In this document: positions 37,796 through 47,051 of the stretch, piece after piece
Layout of the letters: each line of letters starts with the position of its first letter
Position numbering within the stretch: the stretch's first letter is position 1
Assembly (NCBI GenBank): GCA_015207195.1
Contig: JADEXJ010000007.1
Location: forward strand, 1-64,000
DNA: 64,000 bases
Reading direction: 5' to 3'
Source: Pleurocapsales cyanobacterium LEGE 10410
GTDB lineage: Bacteria; Cyanobacteriota; Cyanobacteriia; Cyanobacteriales; Xenococcaceae
Made by a program: the position numbers and the translations under genes
The notes under the pieces: generated by a model
The model's input: the letters and a program-made list of their open reading frames with translations, nothing else
What the model was told of the DNA's origin: nothing
Database searches by the model: none

Positions 37796-40462
37796 ATGTT
37801 TGAACAGCGACAGCTTACCCAAGAAGAAATTAGATTAAAGGAGGATAGAGAACGAACAGCGTATTGGCGCAGATGGGGTTGCTATCTCAGCAACCGTCAG
37901 TGGGGAACAGTAAGAGAAGACTATAGCAAAGATGGTTCTGCCTGGGAACATTTTAGTTTTGAACAGTCTCACTATCGGGCATATCGTTGGGGCGAAGATG
38001 GTATTGCAGGACTTTCTGATAACCATCAGCGGATTTGCTTTTCTCTGGCTTTGTGGAACGAACGCGATCCTTTGTTGAAAGAAAGATTATATGGTCTGAC
38101 CAACACCCAAGGTAATCATGGGGAAGATGTCAAAGAGTATTATTTCCATCTCGATAATACGCCAACCCATTCTTACATGAAGTTTCTCTATAAATATCCC
38201 CAAAAAGCATTTCCTTATTGGCAACTAGAAAAAGAAAACCAAAAAAGAGGTCTAAAAGACAGAGAATATGAATTAATTCAAACAGGTATCTTTGATGACG
38301 ATCAATATTTTGATGTCACCGTGGAATATGCCAAAGCCAGGGATGAAGATGTTTTAATTTATATTCAGGTAACCAACCGCAGTAGCGAAACCGCAACCAT
38401 ACATCTACTTCCTACCCTGTGGTTTCGTAATATTTGGTCGTGGGGTTACGAAGTAGAAAAGCCCCAGTTAAAAATATGCGATCGCACCGAAAACTATAGC
38501 GTAATCGAGGCACAACATCCCGACTTAGATAAACGCTGGCTGTATTGTACCAATGAAAAGTCATTGTTATTTACCGAAAATAACACCAATCATCAACGTC
38601 TATCCCGCAACGAAAATGATTCACCCTACGTCAAAGATGCTTTTCATCGATATGTAGTGGAAGGACAAGAGGATGCAGTTAACCCAAATAAAGTCGGTAC
38701 TAAATTCGCTGCCTACTACACCTTGGAAATAGGTGGAGGTGAAACCACGGGTATACAGCTAAGATTCTGCGATCGATCTGATTTGGCAGACCCTTTTGGG
38801 CAGGAGTTCAACGATACGTTTCAGATACGTCAGCAAGAAGCCGATGAATTTTATCAGCGCGTTTCTCCCCACAACAAGAGTTCAGAATTGCAAAATGTCG
38901 AACGCCAAGCATTTGCAGAATTGCTGTGGAACAAACAGTATTATCACTACGTAGTCGATACCTGGCTAGAAGGTGATCCAGGGCAACCAGAACCACCCGA
39001 ACAGCGTAAACAGGGGACAAATAGTAACTGGATACATCTGCATACCGATGATGTTGTCTCGATGCCCGACAAATGGGAATATCCTTATTTTGCTGCCTGG
39101 GATTTAGCTTTTCATATGATTCCCCTAGCTGCGATCGATCCCGACTTTGCTAAAAAACAGCTAGAACGTTTAACTCGCGAATGGTATATGCACCCCAACG
39201 GGCAAATGCCTTCTTATGAATGGGATTTTGATGGGGTTAATCCCCCCGTTCATGCTTGGGCAGCTTGGCGTGTTTATACGATTGAACAGGAAATGTATGG
39301 GCGTTCTGATAAAAAATTTCTCGAACGGGTATTTCAAAAGCTCTTGCTCAATTTTACCTGGTGGGTGAATCAGCATGATGATGATGACAACAATGTTTTT
39401 CAAGGGGGTTTTCTGGGCTTAGACAATATCGGGATCTTCAATCGTGGTGGTGACTTACCGACAGGAGGTAAACTATCCCAGTCCGACGGTACTAGCTGGA
39501 TGGCAATGTATTGTTTAGATTTGTTAACCATTGCCCTAGAATTAGCCATAGACAATGATGTTTATGAAGACATTGCCAGTAAATTCTTTGAACATTTCCT
39601 GTATATCGTCGATGCGATGAACCACATGGGTACAGAAGGTACTGATTTGTGGAATGAAGAAGATGGCTTTTATTATGATGTCCTCCATCTTCCTACTGGA
39701 GAAAAGATCGATCTTAAAGTGCGATCTATGGTGGGTTTGATTCCCCTATTTGCTGTAACTACCATCGACCAAAAAACTTTAGATAAACTCAAAGGATTCA
39801 ATCAACGTATTGAATGGTTTGTTAACGAACGTCCACAATTAAGTCGCAACCTCGCCTGTATGGAAGGATGCGATAATAATTCTCGTCGTTTGCTGGCAGT
39901 AGTCAACGAAGAAAGACTGCGCCTAGTGTTGCAAAAAATGCTTGATGAAACCGAATTTCTCAGCGACTACGGTATACGTTCGGTTTCTAAATATCATCAA
40001 GAACATCCTTATGTTTTTGAGACTGACGATGAAGAATACGACGTTACCTATGAACCTGCCGAGTCTCCTACCGCTATGTTTGGTGGTAACTCCAACTGGC
40101 GAGGACCAATTTGGTTTCCCGTTAATTATCTCTTGATCGAAGCATTGCAGCGATTCGATTATTACTATGACGGGAATTTTAAAGTCGAATGTCCTACAGG
40201 TTCGGGCAAGATGATGACTCTTTGGGAGGTAGCAGGAGAATTAGAAAGACGTTTAATTAGTATTTTCTTACCCAAGAAAACTGGATTTCGCCCAATTTAC
40301 GGTGATTTTGCCAAGTTGAACTTCGATCCTCATTGGAAAAATTTGTTGCTGTTTAACGAATACTTTCACGGCGATAATGGGGCGGGTTTGGGCGCATCTC
40401 ATCAAAGCTGGACTGGTTTAGTTGCCAAATTAATCATGCAGCGTAGTGAGTATGGCAATTAA
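37796..40462 (+). CDS. GH63-type glucosidase family protein
   Basis: An 888-residue cytoplasmic-looking protein (no signal peptide) of the MGH1-like/GH63 glucosidase family. An N-terminal beta-sandwich (ERTAYWRRWGCYLSNRQWGT, LSDNHQRICFSLALWN) precedes an (alpha/alpha)6 barrel. YFAAWDLAFHMIPLA, NGQMPSYEWDFDGVNPPVHA and GGNSNWRGPIWFPVNYLLIE are the strongest marks, and catalytic acids are expected in the first two and near the third. Such bacterial proteins are usually annotated as glucosidase; some relatives hydrolyse glucosylglycerate or mannosylglycerate, so a compatible-solute substrate is possible. Start ATG is clear. It is monocistronic and divergent from locus 2. Confidence 0.87.
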   Translation: MFEQRQLTQEEIRLKEDRERTAYWRRWGCYLSNRQWGTVREDYSKDGSAWEHFSFEQSHYRAYRWGEDGIAGLSDNHQRICFSLALWNERDPLLKERLYGLTNTQGNHGEDVKEYYFHLDNTPTHSYMKFLYKYPQKAFPYWQLEKENQKRGLKDREYELIQTGIFDDDQYFDVTVEYAKARDEDVLIYIQVTNRSSETATIHLLPTLWFRNIWSWGYEVEKPQLKICDRTENYSVIEAQHPDLDKRWLYCTNEKSLLFTENNTNHQRLSRNENDSPYVKDAFHRYVVEGQEDAVNPNKVGTKFAAYYTLEIGGGETTGIQLRFCDRSDLADPFGQEFNDTFQIRQQEADEFYQRVSPHNKSSELQNVERQAFAELLWNKQYYHYVVDTWLEGDPGQPEPPEQRKQGTNSNWIHLHTDDVVSMPDKWEYPYFAAWDLAFHMIPLAAIDPDFAKKQLERLTREWYMHPNGQMPSYEWDFDGVNPPVHAWAAWRVYTIEQEMYGRSDKKFLERVFQKLLLNFTWWVNQHDDDDNNVFQGGFLGLDNIGIFNRGGDLPTGGKLSQSDGTSWMAMYCLDLLTIALELAIDNDVYEDIASKFFEHFLYIVDAMNHMGTEGTDLWNEEDGFYYDVLHLPTGEKIDLKVRSMVGLIPLFAVTTIDQKTLDKLKGFNQRIEWFVNERPQLSRNLACMEGCDNNSRRLLAVVNEERLRLVLQKMLDETEFLSDYGIRSVSKYHQEHPYVFETDDEEYDVTYEPAESPTAMFGGNSNWRGPIWFPVNYLLIEALQRFDYYYDGNFKVECPTGSGKMMTLWEVAGELERRLISIFLPKKTGFRPIYGDFAKLNFDPHWKNLLLFNEYFHGDNGAGLGASHQSWTGLVAKLIMQRSEYGN

Positions 40463-41288
40463 TTGATCGAATTTATTGGTTGGTCGTTAGTCCTTTAGGG
40501 GACGAGTTTAATTCCTCAATTAAAGCTTGACGGGCTACTACTAGACTGACACAGCTAATTTGATAATTTGATGCATTAGAAGAGAACAGTCCACAGATGA
40601 ACACAGATGATTTGCTTGCTTACCAACAAATGATTGGGTTTTTGAGATGCAGCAGATAGTTCTTGTTTTTCCCGCTCGTTTATTGCACTATTTTAGCTAT
40701 GTCAGTCCACTAGGTGCGATCGCCTTCAATAAAGGATTTGATTGAAATTCGGGCGATCGCTCTTCGGGAATAACGGTGATGTATGGCTGTAGTGAACTAT
40801 GGGAGAAGAAATTTCAGGCTCGCCTAACTCGATACCTGCTTGTGCCTGCTTAGTCTGTTCTAAGGTATACAGTATTTGCTGTCGCGATCGATTAGATTCA
40901 GGTATTGTTAAATTCTTCGGACAAATTACAACTACTAAGTAATGTCAAATCTAATAAGATCTTAATCATACATCTCATAGATTTTTTTTGCCAGCTTAAT
41001 TCAAATTATTACATTGTATTTAAATGGAAGTTACTAGGCTCTATGGATAAATATTTGCGTTTACTAATTAAGTTTGCTCGAACTCTAATGGCAATTATAA
41101 GACTAGAATAACTCTATCTCAAGATGTATCATTATATTTAAAATTAAGGTAGCATTCTATTAATAATTTTGGTTGGCTATCTGTAAACTTATTGTTAATA
41201 TTTTTATCAATCAAAATCGTCAAAAAGCTTTTAATTTTCATGGTTACCAGAAGGTTTTTCCTGGGAGCAGATCGGGGTTTTTGAGAGT
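40463..41288. other. Long intergenic region with a MITE-like element
   Basis: About 825 bases without a convincing gene. It contains the 176-bp inverted-repeat element (40538-40713), HIP1 sites, and AT-rich DNA from 40900 that presumably carries the promoter of the K+ uptake pair. A 68-codon open frame at 40905-41111 has no family resemblance and was not accepted. Confidence 0.6.
40538..40713. mobile_element. MITE-like element with 19-bp imperfect terminal inverted repeats
   Basis: The left end CTACTAGACTGACACAGCT (40538-40556) and the right end AGCTATGTCAGTCCACTAG (40695-40713) are inverted repeats matching at 16 of 19 positions. The interior (GCATTAGAAGAGAACAG, CCACAGATGAACACAGATG and so on) recurs at 28188-28298 and partly at 4428-4504. 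There is no coding capacity, so any movement would need a transposase elsewhere. Confidence 0.65.
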
Positions 41289-41693
41289 ATGTATCTAATC
41301 ATTGTCGGTGCGGGGGCTGTTACTAAACAGCTTATTTCAACAGCAAAAGAACAAGGACATAAAGTTGCGGTAATCGAAAAAAATCCACAGCGCGCCAGAG
41401 ATATTATGCAGGAGTTTGACGTGAACATATTTCATGCTGATATTGCTGAGGGAAAAATTCTTGAAGAAGCAGGTGTCACTCACGCTGATGCGATTATTGC
41501 TACCACCAATGATGATTCAGTCAATTTGATGGCAATGGTCTTGGGCAAACAATATGGGGTCAAAAGTCTGATTACCCTGTTGCAAGAAAGGGAGCAACAA
41601 GCCATGTTTGAGAAGCTAGGTATTCGAGTTTTAAGCGATCCAGAAAAGCTCATAGCTCAAAAACTCTACAGCTTGATCGATTTAGAAAAATAA
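41289..41693 (+). CDS. TrkA-N (RCK_N) domain protein, K+ uptake regulatory subunit
   Basis: A 134-residue Rossmann domain (MYLIIVGAGAVTKQLISTAKEQGHKVAVIEKN, D and E positions for NAD(H)/ATP binding, then HADAIIATTNDDSVNLMAMVLG). It equals one RCK_N half; there is no RCK_C (TrkA-C) domain, which KtrA and TrkA normally carry. The glycine motif reads GAGAVT, with the third glycine replaced. It lies 12 bases before a TrkH-family channel gene, so the two form an operon and presumably a gated K+ transporter at the plasma membrane. Confidence 0.88.
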   Translation: MYLIIVGAGAVTKQLISTAKEQGHKVAVIEKNPQRARDIMQEFDVNIFHADIAEGKILEEAGVTHADAIIATTNDDSVNLMAMVLGKQYGVKSLITLLQEREQQAMFEKLGIRVLSDPEKLIAQKLYSLIDLEK

Positions 41694-41705
41694 AGCAAAT
41701 TTGCA

Positions 41706-43214
41706 ATGGGAATCTCTAAGAACAGTCAATCTATCAGAACCGTCTTACGAGATATTGGTTTATTGCTACACGTGCCAGGAGTTATGGCATTGGTTTCTCT
41801 ACCTGTATGTTGGTTGTCTGGAGAGACTTACGCCCTCGTTCCTTTGTTGACCTGCGCGATCGCCTCATTAGCAGTTGGTCAGTTGCTGTATCGTCAAACC
41901 AAATCTCAAGCTAGCAATCGCATTCCCTATGCTATGGCTACTGCTGCTTTGGGGTGGTTACTCGTTCCTCTGTTCGCCTCTATTCCTCTGTTGATGACGG
42001 CTAATGCTCCTAACCTCGCTCCCGATTTATCCACGACGATCTTGATGTTTCAAAATCCTTGGAACTCGATCTTTGAGGCTTTTTCTGGCTTTACCAGTAC
42101 GGGGTTATCGATGGCGTTTAATTATAGTGAGCTGCCCCATACTATTCAATGGTGGCGATCGCTAATGGAGTGGGTAGGTGGTGTAGGTGTAATCGTCCTA
42201 GTCATATCTTTGCTCGAACCAACTACTGAACCTTACCAACTTTATAACGCTGAAGGCAGAAGTCAAAGAATTGGTTTAACTCTGAGTCAGACAGTCAAGC
42301 GAATCTGGTGGATTTATGTAATTTATACAATAGGAAGCATCTTATTATTTCGCATTGTCGGGATGAACTGGTGGGAAGCCCTCAATCATGGTATGACAGG
42401 TATCGCTACAGGAGGCTTTAGCGTCAGTGAAAGCAGCATTGCTAACTATGGAATTGCAGTCAAGCTGGCAGTAATTTTAGTAATGACTTTGGGTGCAATT
42501 AGCTTTTCGGCTCATTATGAAGTTTTGCGGTACCGTAAACTGTCCGCTTTTTGGGCAGATAACCAACATCAGGCATTGTGGATCTTGCTGTCCCTCGGCA
42601 CAATACTGCTTTGGGGTTTTCATCGTCTAGCAAACCGAGATGTAGCATTTATTGATGTTCTGTTTCAGTGGTCTTCAGCCTTGGGTACTTGTGGCTTTAG
42701 TACTGTTTCAGTTAGTGATTGGGATGGTGGAGCAAAATTACTTATGACCTTAATTATGGCTATTGGTGGTGCTGCTGGTTCGACCGCAGGAGGAATTAAG
42801 TTAAGTCGTTTTGTAATTATCTTCAAGGCGATTGTGTGGCGTTTTCGGCGGGTTACCCTCTTACCTCACGAAATGATGCGTTATCAGCTAAACGGAAAAA
42901 TCTTGAAAGAGGCTGAAGCTAGTCGTCGTGTAGATGCAGCAGCAGTATTAGCTATTTTGTGGTTGAGTATATCTATTACTGGGGTTTTTATTCTGCAATA
43001 TTTAAAGCTACCTAATTACAATCTGAGCGATGTCATTTTTGAAGTAGCTTCGGCAACCAGTGGCGTTGGTCTGTCTACAGGGATTACTCACCCTGACTTA
43101 CCGTGGTTAGGCAAACTGACCCTGATTCTTTTAATGTGGATGGGACGTTTGGAAATTATTTCCGCATTATTATTGTTATCTTTACCACTCAAAATTCTTG
43201 CTAATCGCAAGTAA
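41706..43214 (+). CDS. trkH: TrkH/KtrB-family potassium uptake protein
   Basis: A 502-residue polytopic membrane protein. Four pseudo-repeats each carry a filter glycine: FTSTGLS, TGIATGGFS, LGTCGFST and TSGVGLSTG. WWRSLMEWVGGVGVIVLVI after the first filter is typical of TrkH. Uses the RCK_N protein encoded 12 bases upstream as its likely cytoplasmic gate. It should import K+ for turgor and osmotic control. Whether it is TrkH or KtrB in the strict sense depends on Na+ dependence, which sequence does not show; length favours TrkH-like. It is convergent with the MOSC gene, only 17 bases away. Confidence 0.92.
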   Translation: MGISKNSQSIRTVLRDIGLLLHVPGVMALVSLPVCWLSGETYALVPLLTCAIASLAVGQLLYRQTKSQASNRIPYAMATAALGWLLVPLFASIPLLMTANAPNLAPDLSTTILMFQNPWNSIFEAFSGFTSTGLSMAFNYSELPHTIQWWRSLMEWVGGVGVIVLVISLLEPTTEPYQLYNAEGRSQRIGLTLSQTVKRIWWIYVIYTIGSILLFRIVGMNWWEALNHGMTGIATGGFSVSESSIANYGIAVKLAVILVMTLGAISFSAHYEVLRYRKLSAFWADNQHQALWILLSLGTILLWGFHRLANRDVAFIDVLFQWSSALGTCGFSTVSVSDWDGGAKLLMTLIMAIGGAAGSTAGGIKLSRFVIIFKAIVWRFRRVTLLPHEMMRYQLNGKILKEAEASRRVDAAAVLAILWLSISITGVFILQYLKLPNYNLSDVIFEVASATSGVGLSTGITHPDLPWLGKLTLILLMWMGRLEIISALLLLSLPLKILANRK

Positions 43215-43231
43215 ACTCTATAGTCGTTCTA

Positions 43232-44023
43232 TTATTCTTTAAATACTCGATCGCCAATTCGGATGATCTTTCCTGCCTCGCTAGGAGACAATTGAGTATT
43301 TACTGCCAATCGAAAAAAGTGATTAAAGCGCGATCGCTCTGTCCATTCAGGCAAAGTTTGTTGGCGATGCTTGACAAAAGTTTTTTGAAACTGGGGATAA
43401 GGTTGTCCCGTACGGGGGTCGCGGGTAACAACAATACAGCGTTGACAGGGATTGACTCCCATGAATTTAACCTCACCAACCCCAAACTCAACCGTTTGCT
43501 CTGAAGTAGTAAACAGACGATCTTCCCAGAAAGCAGGTACGCCAGCAATCTCAATGTTGGCACGAAAACGCAGACGAATATCTTCCGTATCTAATTCAGG
43601 ATACCAAGAGGCGATCGCTTCTAATGTAGCAGTACTGACTATAGTTGGTCCAGGAGAAACCGTATCATCGGGAAACCCCATCTTTAAATTTTGTTCGATC
43701 TCTACGGGGAAGCCGAAGTATTCGCCTAACCAATTACAGACTGCTTTTGGTTCTTCAACTAAATTGAACTGGGCGGTTCTATTTGTTCCCTGTATTCCTA
43801 AGGAAAGGTTGTAGGTTTCTAAATCCAATCTCGAACGTAAGGCGTGAATCTTTTGATTGCGTTTACCATTAACAAAATTACCAGCTAAATCGAAAATCGC
43901 CCAGGTGCGATCGCCTTCGATTGCTCCAGATTCTAAAATTTTTAGGCGATCGCTTGCCACACGGTCTAAAGACTTGACTGGGTAGCTAAATAGCTTGGCA
44001 ACATATGCGTTAACCGAAGACAT
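43232..44023 (-). CDS. MOSC domain protein with beta-barrel N-terminal domain
   Basis: A 263-residue protein with the MOSC N-terminal barrel (AKLFSYPVKSLDRVASDRL, IEGDRTWAIFD) and a MOSC domain (FMGVNPCQRCIVVTRDPRTG). The conserved cysteine of the sulfur-carrier family is in NPCQRC. Relatives are the mARC-type and YcbX-type molybdenum proteins, which reduce N-hydroxylated bases. An N-hydroxylamine reductase role is possible but unproved. There is no ferredoxin domain, so an external electron donor would be needed. No operon partner. Confidence 0.87.
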   Translation of the reverse strand: MSSVNAYVAKLFSYPVKSLDRVASDRLKILESGAIEGDRTWAIFDLAGNFVNGKRNQKIHALRSRLDLETYNLSLGIQGTNRTAQFNLVEEPKAVCNWLGEYFGFPVEIEQNLKMGFPDDTVSPGPTIVSTATLEAIASWYPELDTEDIRLRFRANIEIAGVPAFWEDRLFTTSEQTVEFGVGEVKFMGVNPCQRCIVVTRDPRTGQPYPQFQKTFVKHRQQTLPEWTERSRFNHFFRLAVNTQLSPSEAGKIIRIGDRVFKE

Positions 44024-44083
44024 AAGAAAATATTGTTTGTTTATACATCAAGTTTATAAGCTGATGGCGGAACACTTGCAGCT

Positions 44084-44123
44084 AAAAAAAAAGGCTGAAC
44101 CAAGAGATCATTTGATTCAGCCT
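44084..44123 (-). terminator. Intrinsic terminator of the CysQ-like gene
   Basis: On the minus strand AGGCTGAA (44123-44116) pairs with TTCAGCCT (44099-44092), immediately followed by a run of nine T (44092-44084). It lies about 90 bases past the stop at 44210. Confidence 0.85.
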
Positions 44124-44209
44124 GTTAACAACCTTCGCAAGCAAAATGTAACTAGTCCAAGGTACTCCGCCTTGCAACGACGGAATCTGCTTCGACTTCG
44201 TCAAATATA

Positions 44210-45076
44210 TTACGCCTTATCAATTTCGTCGATAATTGCAGCAGCTTTTTCACAAATAGCTTCGTGACACTTGCCATTAGTAGCCACAATGCAGCCCCAA
44301 CGCTTTACGTCTCCTTGGTTGTAATATACGGGTTCACCGTTAACATAACTAAACTTACCCCCTGCTTCGGTAAGAATTAATTCTGGTGCAGCAAAATCCC
44401 AATCTTTGGCAGCCGACTTGCCAGATAAAGAGAGATAAACGTCAGATTCTCCTTCCAACAGAGTAGAAATTTTTCCACCAACGCCACCCATGTATTTTTT
44501 TCCTGCAAAGGGTAGACGCTCGATTAGTTCTTTAAAGCGATCGTCGCGGTGGGAACGACTAACAATTAAATACAGCTCCTCAATTTTATGGCGATCGGAA
44601 ACTTTGAGCGGTGTCACAGTTCCATCTTTGGTTTCTACAAAAGTCCCGTTACCTTTAGAAGCAAAATACACCTTGCCCGCTTCGGGAATAGCCACAATAC
44701 CAATTATCGGACGACCCTGATAAGCCAAAGCAATGTGCATGCCGTATTCCCCAGTCTTATCGATAAAATCTCTCGTTCCATCTAGAGGATCGATAATCCA
44801 AACCCACTCTTTAGCTACTGGTTCAGCTTTTTTGACATCAAAAGTTTCCTCGGACAAATAACCAAAATCTTCTGTACCCAGTTTTTCTCGTAACCTGCCC
44901 AAAATGTGTTTATTAGCTGCTAAATCGGCTTCAGTGACGGGACCATCTTTTTTATCTTTAATATCCAAATCTGAAGTATTTTTGTGATAAAAAGAACTGA
45001 GAATATCGGCTGCACCCCAAGCGACAGAGCGAGCTATTTTGAGAATTTCTGCTAATTCAGCCTGATTTTTGTCCAA
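44210..45076 (-). CDS. cysQ: Inositol monophosphatase-family protein, 3'(2'),5'-bisphosphate nucleotidase-like (CysQ)
   Basis: A 288-residue lithium-sensitive-type phosphatase. The metal sites are present: DGPVTEADLAAN, LSEETFD, WIIDPLDGTRDFIDKTGEYG and KDWDFAAPELILTEAGG. The likely substrate is PAP (adenosine 3',5'-bisphosphate) from sulfate assimilation; inositol phosphate or fructose bisphosphate are alternatives for this superfamily. The start is TTG at 45076, supported by GGGAG six bases upstream (45083-45087). A strong terminator follows. It is 115 bases downstream of cobM on the same strand but has no functional link to it. Confidence 0.87.
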   Translation of the reverse strand: MDKNQAELAEILKIARSVAWGAADILSSFYHKNTSDLDIKDKKDGPVTEADLAANKHILGRLREKLGTEDFGYLSEETFDVKKAEPVAKEWVWIIDPLDGTRDFIDKTGEYGMHIALAYQGRPIIGIVAIPEAGKVYFASKGNGTFVETKDGTVTPLKVSDRHKIEELYLIVSRSHRDDRFKELIERLPFAGKKYMGGVGGKISTLLEGESDVYLSLSGKSAAKDWDFAAPELILTEAGGKFSYVNGEPVYYNQGDVKRWGCIVATNGKCHEAICEKAAAIIDEIDKA

Positions 45077-45191
45077 AGCTATCTCCCAATATTATTGCTT
45101 AATAATTCTAATCAACAACTATATCTTTATATCTCAGTTAGTGCAGCATGACACTTTAGAGATTATCGAGCTGTGGTTAGATGTTTAAGAG

Positions 45192-45986
45192 TCAGTTCTT
45201 AACCTCTGTTCTCGGTCTGAATAAGTGAGAATGTTCGGGATGATATAAGCGGGAACGGGTAGTTATTGCTTGTTGTAGGGCAGGGCTAATGATATATAAA
45301 GTAGTTCTAATCAAATTATTCTGGCGAGTAACCGCAGCCATTTCTGATAGGGGAACTACCCAAATCTGTTCGTCTGACCAGCCGACACGATAACAAACTG
45401 CCACGGAAGTATCTTGAGGATAATGTTGCAACAGCTTGGCTTGAGCTTTTTCAATATGACGGGCAGCTAAATAAAGGCACAAACTAGCTTTGTGGGCAGC
45501 TAAAGAAGCTAATTCTTCGGCTTCGGGTACAGATGAAGCTTTCCCACTAATCCTCGTTAAAATAATTGTCTGTACCAGTTCTGGAATAGTTAACTCTGTG
45601 CTTAGTTTGGCAGCAGCAGCTTGAAAAGCACTAATTCCTGGGATTAATTCAAAGGGAATATCTGCTTCAGTAAATGCCTGCATCTGCTCGCCGATCGCAC
45701 TATATAAAGTAAGATCTCCAGAGTGTAACCGTACAACTGATTTGCTTTCTCTAACCCGTTCAATTATCAGGGGGATAATTTGCTCTAGGGTTTTATTGCC
45801 CGTGGCGACTAATTCAGCATCTTCTCGAACATCCTGCAAGATTTGTTTGGGTACTAGAGAATCTGCATAAAGAATTGTATCTGCTTGAGACAAAATTCTA
45901 TAAGCTTTCAGGGTCAACAATTCTGGATCTCCTGGTCCTGCGCCGATAATATAAACAGCAGGCTTAAGAGTAGATTTTGATTTCAT
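45192..45986 (-). CDS. cobM: Precorrin-4 C11-methyltransferase
   Basis: SAM-dependent methylase of corrin (B12) synthesis. It is a 264-residue tetrapyrrole methylase: YIIGAGPGDPELLTLKAYRIL at the SAM site, ADTILYADSLV, VVRLHSGDLTLYSAIGEQM and ELIPGISAFQAAAAKL are CobM-like. Precorrin-3B methylase (CobJ) is the nearest alternative, but the ADSLV and SGDLTLYSA segments favour CobM/CbiF. It follows lgt by 21 bases, an operon without a functional tie. No cobalamin riboswitch was recognised upstream. Confidence 0.93.
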   Translation of the reverse strand: MKSKSTLKPAVYIIGAGPGDPELLTLKAYRILSQADTILYADSLVPKQILQDVREDAELVATGNKTLEQIIPLIIERVRESKSVVRLHSGDLTLYSAIGEQMQAFTEADIPFELIPGISAFQAAAAKLSTELTIPELVQTIILTRISGKASSVPEAEELASLAAHKASLCLYLAARHIEKAQAKLLQHYPQDTSVAVCYRVGWSDEQIWVVPLSEMAAVTRQNNLIRTTLYIISPALQQAITTRSRLYHPEHSHLFRPRTEVKN

Positions 45987-46007
45987 TAAAATAAATTTAG
46001 GTTTAAT

Positions 46008-46868
46008 TTATGGTCTGTGGCTCATGGTTTTGGCATCCCTTGAAGCAGGAACTACGTCAGGTAAAGACCGCTTGAACCAATATAGCCAAGCCAGGATGAT
46101 TAGACCCAAAGCGATCGCCCCCAAGCTAACTGCTTGAGCCACTTTCAACGGACCGAGCATCAGGCTGTCAGTACGCAACCATTCGATCCAGACTCGACCC
46201 AAACTATAGCCAATTAAATAAACTGCTGCGATCGTGCCAACTTTGAGGCGGTTGTATTTCTTTAGTCCCCAAAAAAACAATGACAACAACAGTATCAAGA
46301 CCCCTATATTCCACAAAGATTCATAGAGGAAGGTGGGATGAAAATACTCAAAATTCATCAATTCCAAGGGACGATAACGAGGAGCAATATAGAGTTTCCA
46401 AGGTAAATCTGTCGGCTTACCAAAGGCTTCAGAGTTGAAGAAATTACCCCAGCGTCCGATCGCCTGTCCTAAAATTAAAGAAGGCGCGACCAAATCTGCT
46501 AATTGCCAAAAAGAAATACGTTTCAAACGAGCAAAAATAATCGTGGCGATCGTTCCCCCAATTATCGCCCCATGAATCGCAATCCCCCCTTTCCAAATAG
46601 CGATGATATCTCCAGGGCGTTGAGCATATTCCTGCCATTCAAACAAAACATAATAGAGTCTGGCACAGGGAATAGCCGAAACAACTAGCCAAATAGCTAG
46701 ATCTCCCAGCAAATCTGGATCTACCCGACGGCGTTTGGCTAAATACTGCGATAGAGTAAGACCGATTAAAACTGCCGAGGCAATTAAAAGACCGTACCAA
46801 CGAACCACAATTGGACCCGCTTCAAAAATAGTTGGACCAGGAGATTGAAACTGAAAAGCAAAGATCAT
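46008..46868 (-). CDS. lgt: Prolipoprotein diacylglyceryl transferase
   Basis: Inner-membrane enzyme that transfers a diacylglyceryl group from phosphatidylglycerol to the lipobox cysteine of prolipoproteins. It has seven hydrophobic segments. [15 protein letters not shown] and the signature region [17 protein letters not shown] are conserved, as are [14 protein letters not shown] and [16 protein letters not shown] chose ATG 46868 ([12 protein letters not shown]), which fits the family; a TTG at 46886 would add six residues. It is probably co-transcribed with cobM. Confidence 0.94.
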   Translation of the reverse strand: MIFAFQFQSPGPTIFEAGPIVVRWYGLLIASAVLIGLTLSQYLAKRRRVDPDLLGDLAIWLVVSAIPCARLYYVLFEWQEYAQRPGDIIAIWKGGIAIHGAIIGGTIATIIFARLKRISFWQLADLVAPSLILGQAIGRWGNFFNSEAFGKPTDLPWKLYIAPRYRPLELMNFEYFHPTFLYESLWNIGVLILLLSLFFWGLKKYNRLKVGTIAAVYLIGYSLGRVWIEWLRTDSLMLGPLKVAQAVSLGAIALGLIILAWLYWFKRSLPDVVPASRDAKTMSHRP

Positions 46869-46960
46869 AGTTGTGTAAGTCGGCAAGATGTTGTAGCCAA
46901 CAGATTTTCTAATCGCTGATTATTATCTCAGGTTTATCAGTTTATGTATATCAGATTTTA

Positions 46961-47004
46961 ATAAAAATTCCAGGCAAGATACGACTAGATATCTCCCTGG
47001 AATT
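46961..47004 (-). terminator. Probable intrinsic terminator of locus 3
   Basis: The inverted repeat AATTCCAGG (46966-46974) with CCTGGAATT (46996-47004) is followed on the minus strand by a T-rich run (complement of ATAAAAA, 46961-46967). It lies about 50 bases past the CheA stop. Confidence 0.7.
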
Positions 47005-47051
47005 AAAAAGAGCGCGAAAATTATGATTCAATCTTGTATGGTGTTGAAGAT

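Noticed and set aside
40905-41111. 68-codon plus-strand frame upstream of the K+ uptake pair
   Set aside because: AT-rich, no ribosome-binding site, no recognisable family; more likely promoter-region DNA.
45987-46007. Cobalamin riboswitch before cobM
   Set aside because: Only 21 bases separate cobM from lgt, far too short, and no B12-box-like sequence was seen upstream of lgt.
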